The position numbers and the translations under genes were made by a program. This document shows, piece after piece, positions 60,914 through 64,000 of a DNA stretch of 64,000 bases. The DNA is taken from the NCBI GenBank assembly GCA_048594975.1, contig JBMDXQ010000025.1:1-64000 (forward strand). The letters run 5' to 3'. Below the pieces are notes generated by a model that was not told the origin of the DNA, ran no database searches, and saw only the letters and a list, made by a program, of their open reading frames with translations. Each line of letters starts with the position of its first letter. The first letter of the stretch is position 1. The DNA is from JBMDXB01 sp048594975. GTDB lineage: Bacteria; Acidobacteriota; Vicinamibacteria; Vicinamibacterales; 2-12-FULL-66-21.

Positions 60914-63583
60914 TCAGAAGGGCACGTAGCGGCCGGGCGGGACGCGGTATCGTTCGACGAGCTCCGGCTTGCCGAGCTGTCCGTACAGGTGCATCAGCGC
61001 GCGCTTCGTCTCGTCGACGTTGGGATGGGCGCCGCTGTATGCCTGCTCGAGCATCGACAGCGACTCCAGGAGGTGCCGCTCGGCTGGCGTATGGTCGCCG
61101 CGGCGCAGGAGCATCAGGCCGTATTCGCGGTGCATCTGGCCGATCCTGACGAGCGACGGCCGAAGGACCAGCTCGAACGCGCTCCGGTACACCTCGTCGG
61201 CCTCGCCATAGCGCCGCTGCAGGTCGAGGATGTTCGCCAGCAGCGGCATCCGCTTCGTGGTCACGACCTGGTGCCGCTGGCCAACGGCGCGGACAGAAAG
61301 GTCGAGTGCCTCCCGGGCCAGGGACTCGGCTTCCGCGAGGCGGCCCAGCTTCGCCAGCACGCTCGCCAGCGTGTGCAGCTGGTCGGCGACGCGCGGGTGT
61401 TCGGGGCCGGTGGCCGAGCTGCTGATCGCCAGCGCGCGGCGGGCCAGCCGCTCCGCCTCGGCGTCGCGGCGCGCGGCGAGCACGTCCGCGAGGCTGTTCA
61501 GACCGTGCAGCAGCCGGACGCTGCTCTCGCCGAAGCGGCGCGTCATCAGCGCGAGCCCGCGGCGCAGCAGCCGTTCGGCTGACGCAGCATCCTGCTCGAT
61601 GTCATTCACGTGATCCGCGAGGTGGATCATCGCGTAGCCGGTCGTGTGATGGTCGGGTCCGAACGATCGTTCGGCGGTGGCGAGCGCTTCGCGGTCGGCG
61701 GCGACGGCATCGGCCAGCCGGCCCTGGCGGCGCAGGTTGGTCGAGAGCGCATGCCGCAGCGTCACGCGCCGATCCGCCGTGTCCGGGGTGTCGCGCAGGA
61801 CCGCGATCGCCTCGCGATACAGGCGCTCCTGCTCCGGGCCGGAGGCCAGCCACCCCAACTCGTACAGGGCATCCGCGACGTCGGGATGATCGGCGGGGAG
61901 CACCGCGCGGCGGATCTCGAGCGCCTCGGTGACCAGCTTGCCGGCGACCGCATAGTCGGGGCGCGTGCGATGCACGCGCGCGAGGTGGATCAGGCTGTCC
62001 GCCAGGTCGAGCGAACTGGTCCCGAGGGTCGACCGGCGGATGGCGACCGCCTGCTCCAGCCTCCGCTGCGCATCGTCGAGCCGGCCCAGGTGAAACGACA
62101 TCTGGCCGATGACGTCGAGCAGCCGCGCGTGCACGATCGGCTGGTCGGACAGCTCATCGGCGCGGCGCGCGCCCCGCTCCAGCAAGTCGAGCGCGGAAAG
62201 CTGCGCCGGCGACGGCGACTCGGGATCGCCGGCCTGGAACAGCTCCAGCAGGAAAGCGGTGACGCCGTTCGATTGAGCGAGCGCCTGCTCGGCGCGATCC
62301 CGCTCGCGCGCGGCGCGGCGTCCCTGGACGACCGCGGCGCTCAACCCGGTGACGAGCGCGACGAGGACGACGACGGCGGCCGTCGCTTCGACCCGATGGC
62401 GTATCAGGAACTTCTCGATGCGGTAGCGCCGCCCGCCGCGGTGCGCGAGCACGGGCAGGCCGCCGAGGTACCGCTCGATGTCCTGGCGCAGCATGTCCGC
62501 CGAGGCGTACCGGCGGCCCGGTTCCTTGCGCATGGCCATGAGGACGATGCCGTCCAGGTCGCCGTCGAGCAGCCGCGACAGCCGATCCGCCGAGATACCA
62601 CGCAGCCGCGCGGCCGCATCGGGCACGTAGGACGGGTCCACCCTCGTCGCGCGCCGGCTCGGGGGCTCGGGATCCCGCTCGCAGACCGCCGTCACGACTT
62701 CCACCGGCGATCCGGTCGTGAGGGTGTACGGCCGGCAGCCGCAGAGCAGCTCGTAGAGCAGCACGCCAAGCGAATAGATGTCGCTCGCCGTGGTCAGCGT
62801 CTCGCCGCGCACCTGTTCCGGGCTCGCGTACTCCGGCGTCATCATGCGCGTCTCGACCCGCGTCAGCGGCGCCGCCGCGGCGGCGAGCGTCGGGTTGATC
62901 AGCTTGGCGATGCCGAAATCGAGGAGATGCACGCGCCCGTCGGTCGTGACGAGGATGTTGCTCGGCTTGAGATCGCGGTGGATGATCAGGTTCTGGTGCG
63001 CGTGCTGCACGGCAGCGCAGACGTCGGTGAACAGGCGCAATCGCGCCGCGACGTCCAGGCGGTGCTCGTCGCAGTAGCGGGTGATCGGCGGGCCGTCGAC
63101 GTACTCCATCACGAGGTAGGGCCGGCCGTCCTCGGTGACGCCGCCGTCGAGCAGCCGCGCGATGTTCGGGTGGACGAGGCCGGCCAGGATCTGTCGTTCG
63201 GCCAGGAACCGCTGGTGGAGCGGATCGTCCGCGTCGCTCGTGCCGATCAACTTGATGGCGACGCGGTGCTGGAATTCCCCGTCCGCACGGTCCGCCAGGT
63301 ACACGACGCCGGCGCCGCCGCGGCCGATCTCGCTGACGATGCGGTAGGCGCCGATGCGTGCCGGGACGGGGTCCTCCAGGAGCTGGACGACCGGCGTGAA
63401 GTGCGGCGCGAGCGCGTCGATGACGCCGGGCTTCGCGTCGGCGTCGAGCAGCGCGCGGGCCTGCGCGGCGAGCTCGGGATCGACGCGCGCCTTCTCGCGC
63501 AGCAGCACCTCACGCGCTTCACCTTCGAGACTGCGCGCGGCGGCGAACAGATCCTGCAGGTCCCCCCAGCGATCGGCGTTCAT
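60914..63583 (-). CDS. Ser/Thr protein kinase with membrane helix and TPR region
   Basis: An 889-residue kinase. A conserved N-terminal helical segment (1-70) precedes the Hanks-type domain: IGRGGAGVVY, VAIKLIGT with Lys111, HRDLKPSN with Asp204, DFGIAK at 222, and YASPEQ. One membrane helix follows at about 405-427 (AAVVVLVALVTGLSAAVV). The external part is TPR repeats of the kinesin-light-chain type, for example EAEAERLARRAL and GPEHPRVADQLHTLA. ATG at 63583 overlaps the sigma-factor stop as ATGA, so the two genes are translationally coupled. In Acidobacteriota such ECF-sigma/kinase pairs are common; the kinase probably controls the sigma factor's output. Confidence 0.93.
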   Translation of the reverse strand: MNADRWGDLQDLFAAARSLEGEAREVLLREKARVDPELAAQARALLDADAKPGVIDALAPHFTPVVQLLEDPVPARIGAYRIVSEIGRGGAGVVYLADRADGEFQHRVAIKLIGTSDADDPLHQRFLAERQILAGLVHPNIARLLDGGVTEDGRPYLVMEYVDGPPITRYCDEHRLDVAARLRLFTDVCAAVQHAHQNLIIHRDLKPSNILVTTDGRVHLLDFGIAKLINPTLAAAAAPLTRVETRMMTPEYASPEQVRGETLTTASDIYSLGVLLYELLCGCRPYTLTTGSPVEVVTAVCERDPEPPSRRATRVDPSYVPDAAARLRGISADRLSRLLDGDLDGIVLMAMRKEPGRRYASADMLRQDIERYLGGLPVLAHRGGRRYRIEKFLIRHRVEATAAVVVLVALVTGLSAAVVQGRRAARERDRAEQALAQSNGVTAFLLELFQAGDPESPSPAQLSALDLLERGARRADELSDQPIVHARLLDVIGQMSFHLGRLDDAQRRLEQAVAIRRSTLGTSSLDLADSLIHLARVHRTRPDYAVAGKLVTEALEIRRAVLPADHPDVADALYELGWLASGPEQERLYREAIAVLRDTPDTADRRVTLRHALSTNLRRQGRLADAVAADREALATAERSFGPDHHTTGYAMIHLADHVNDIEQDAASAERLLRRGLALMTRRFGESSVRLLHGLNSLADVLAARRDAEAERLARRALAISSSATGPEHPRVADQLHTLASVLAKLGRLAEAESLAREALDLSVRAVGQRHQVVTTKRMPLLANILDLQRRYGEADEVYRSAFELVLRPSLVRIGQMHREYGLMLLRRGDHTPAERHLLESLSMLEQAYSGAHPNVDETKRALMHLYGQLGKPELVERYRVPPGRYVPF

Positions 63584-64000
63584 GGGTCGCGGGCCGGCGG
63601 ACTGCCGCCGGCGGACTGGCGCGTCTTCAATTCGTTGTGCAGCCACGCCCGCGCGAACGTCCAGTCACGACTGACCGTCGCCGCGGAGGTGTGCAGCGCC
63701 TCGGCGGTCTCATCGAGGCTCAGGCCGCCGAAGAAACGGCACTCCACGACCTGCGCCTGACGCGGGTCGAGGCGTTCCAGGCGGCTGAGCGCTTCGCTCA
63801 GGGCGATGAGCGCGTCGAGCGGCTGCTCCGCAGCGACCTCGGCCTCGTCAATCGACAGGACCTTCACTCCCCCGCCGCGCTTGGCCGCGCCGCGGCGCAC
63901 CGCGTGATCGACGAGGACGTTGCGCATGGCGCGTGAGGCGATGGCGAAGAAGTGGGCGCGGCTGCGCCAGTCCACGCGCTCGACCGGCAGCAGCTTCATG
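63580..64000 (-). CDS. ECF-type sigma-70 factor, incomplete at window edge
   Basis: The C-terminal 140 residues of an ECF-like sigma factor of the acidobacterial/planctomycetal kind. HFFAIASRAMRNVLVDHAVR is the end of sigma region 2, and ALSRLERLDPRQAQVVECRF with LSLDETAEALHTSAATVSRD is region 4 with its helix-turn-helix. The Met at 63999 is internal: the family normally has about 50 further residues (start of region 2) upstream, outside the window. The stop TGA overlaps the kinase ATG. It probably directs RNA polymerase to a stress or envelope regulon under the control of the kinase. Confidence 0.9.
   Translation of the reverse strand, partial: MKLLPVERVDWRSRAHFFAIASRAMRNVLVDHAVRRGAAKRGGGVKVLSIDEAEVAAEQPLDALIALSEALSRLERLDPRQAQVVECRFFGGLSLDETAEALHTSAATVSRDWTFARAWLHNELKTRQSAGGSPPARDP

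Noticed and set aside
61610..63760. 716-residue plus-strand frame
   Set aside because: Antisense to the Ser/Thr kinase and sigma factor genes; no protein family character.

Overview
The window looks like a chromosomal segment of a high-GC, Gram-negative-type soil bacterium, most likely an Acidobacteriota of the Vicinamibacteria kind. This is inferred from gene content, since no rRNA is present: several large Ser/Thr protein kinases fused to TPR or AAA/TPR regions, an ECF sigma factor translationally coupled to such a kinase, a SARP-type AAA/TPR regulator, many secreted or lipoprotein genes, a secreted pectate lyase, a vanadium haloperoxidase, and a RoxA-like cytochrome.

Layout. 1-5 kb: an exported cupin and a 1024-residue SARP/AAA/TPR regulator. 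4.7-8.4 kb: a 3.7-kb segment bounded by two ~68-bp near-identical repeats that resemble the 3' part of a tRNA-Ser; it carries an exported amidase, a decayed tRNA-Pro and a broken winged-helix regulator. 8.9-20.5 kb: a catalase-like/di-heme cytochrome fusion, a kinase/AAA/TPR regulator, a condensation-fold acyltransferase-like protein, an ankyrin protein and an orphan xylose-binding protein. 20.6-27.7 kb: a HAD phosphatase/HerA ATPase fusion, a membrane-sensor Ser/Thr kinase, glycerol kinase next to a stump of its glycerol channel, and a TIR membrane protein. 27.8-36.9 kb: a lipoprotein with a duplicated motif, an SGNH/DUF1080 glycan-type hydrolase, a degenerate CPBP membrane protein, a giant coiled-coil protein with apparently dead phosphorelay modules, a beta-helix acyltransferase and a DinB protein. 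37.4-41.3 kb: a double hybrid histidine kinase. 41.3-47.6 kb: small exported proteins, a Gfo/Idh/MocA oxidoreductase, a zinc-ribbon regulator, a Mug-type DNA glycosylase, an EVE protein, and frameshifted remains of an M13 peptidase and an MFS transporter. 47.6-51.6 kb: a translationally coupled run of glutaredoxin/DUF2892, glgB and a RibD-like reductase, preceded by a membrane protein. 52-64 kb: YdeI-like protein, pectate lyase, remains of a ferredoxin reductase, a DJ-1/PfpI protein, an AOC-barrel protein, vanadium haloperoxidase, an alpha/beta hydrolase, a secreted TPR protein, and an ECF-sigma/kinase pair that runs off the right edge.

There is no phage, plasmid, IS element, rRNA, CRISPR array or complete recognisable defence system. 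The window is a patchwork of short independent transcription units with much gene decay: at least six truncated or frameshifted genes lie between intact ones, several next to degenerate short-motif arrays. The best candidates for unusual biology are the catalase/RoxA-type fusion, the coiled-coil pseudo-kinase, the HAD-HerA fusion, and the tRNA-fragment-bounded segment.
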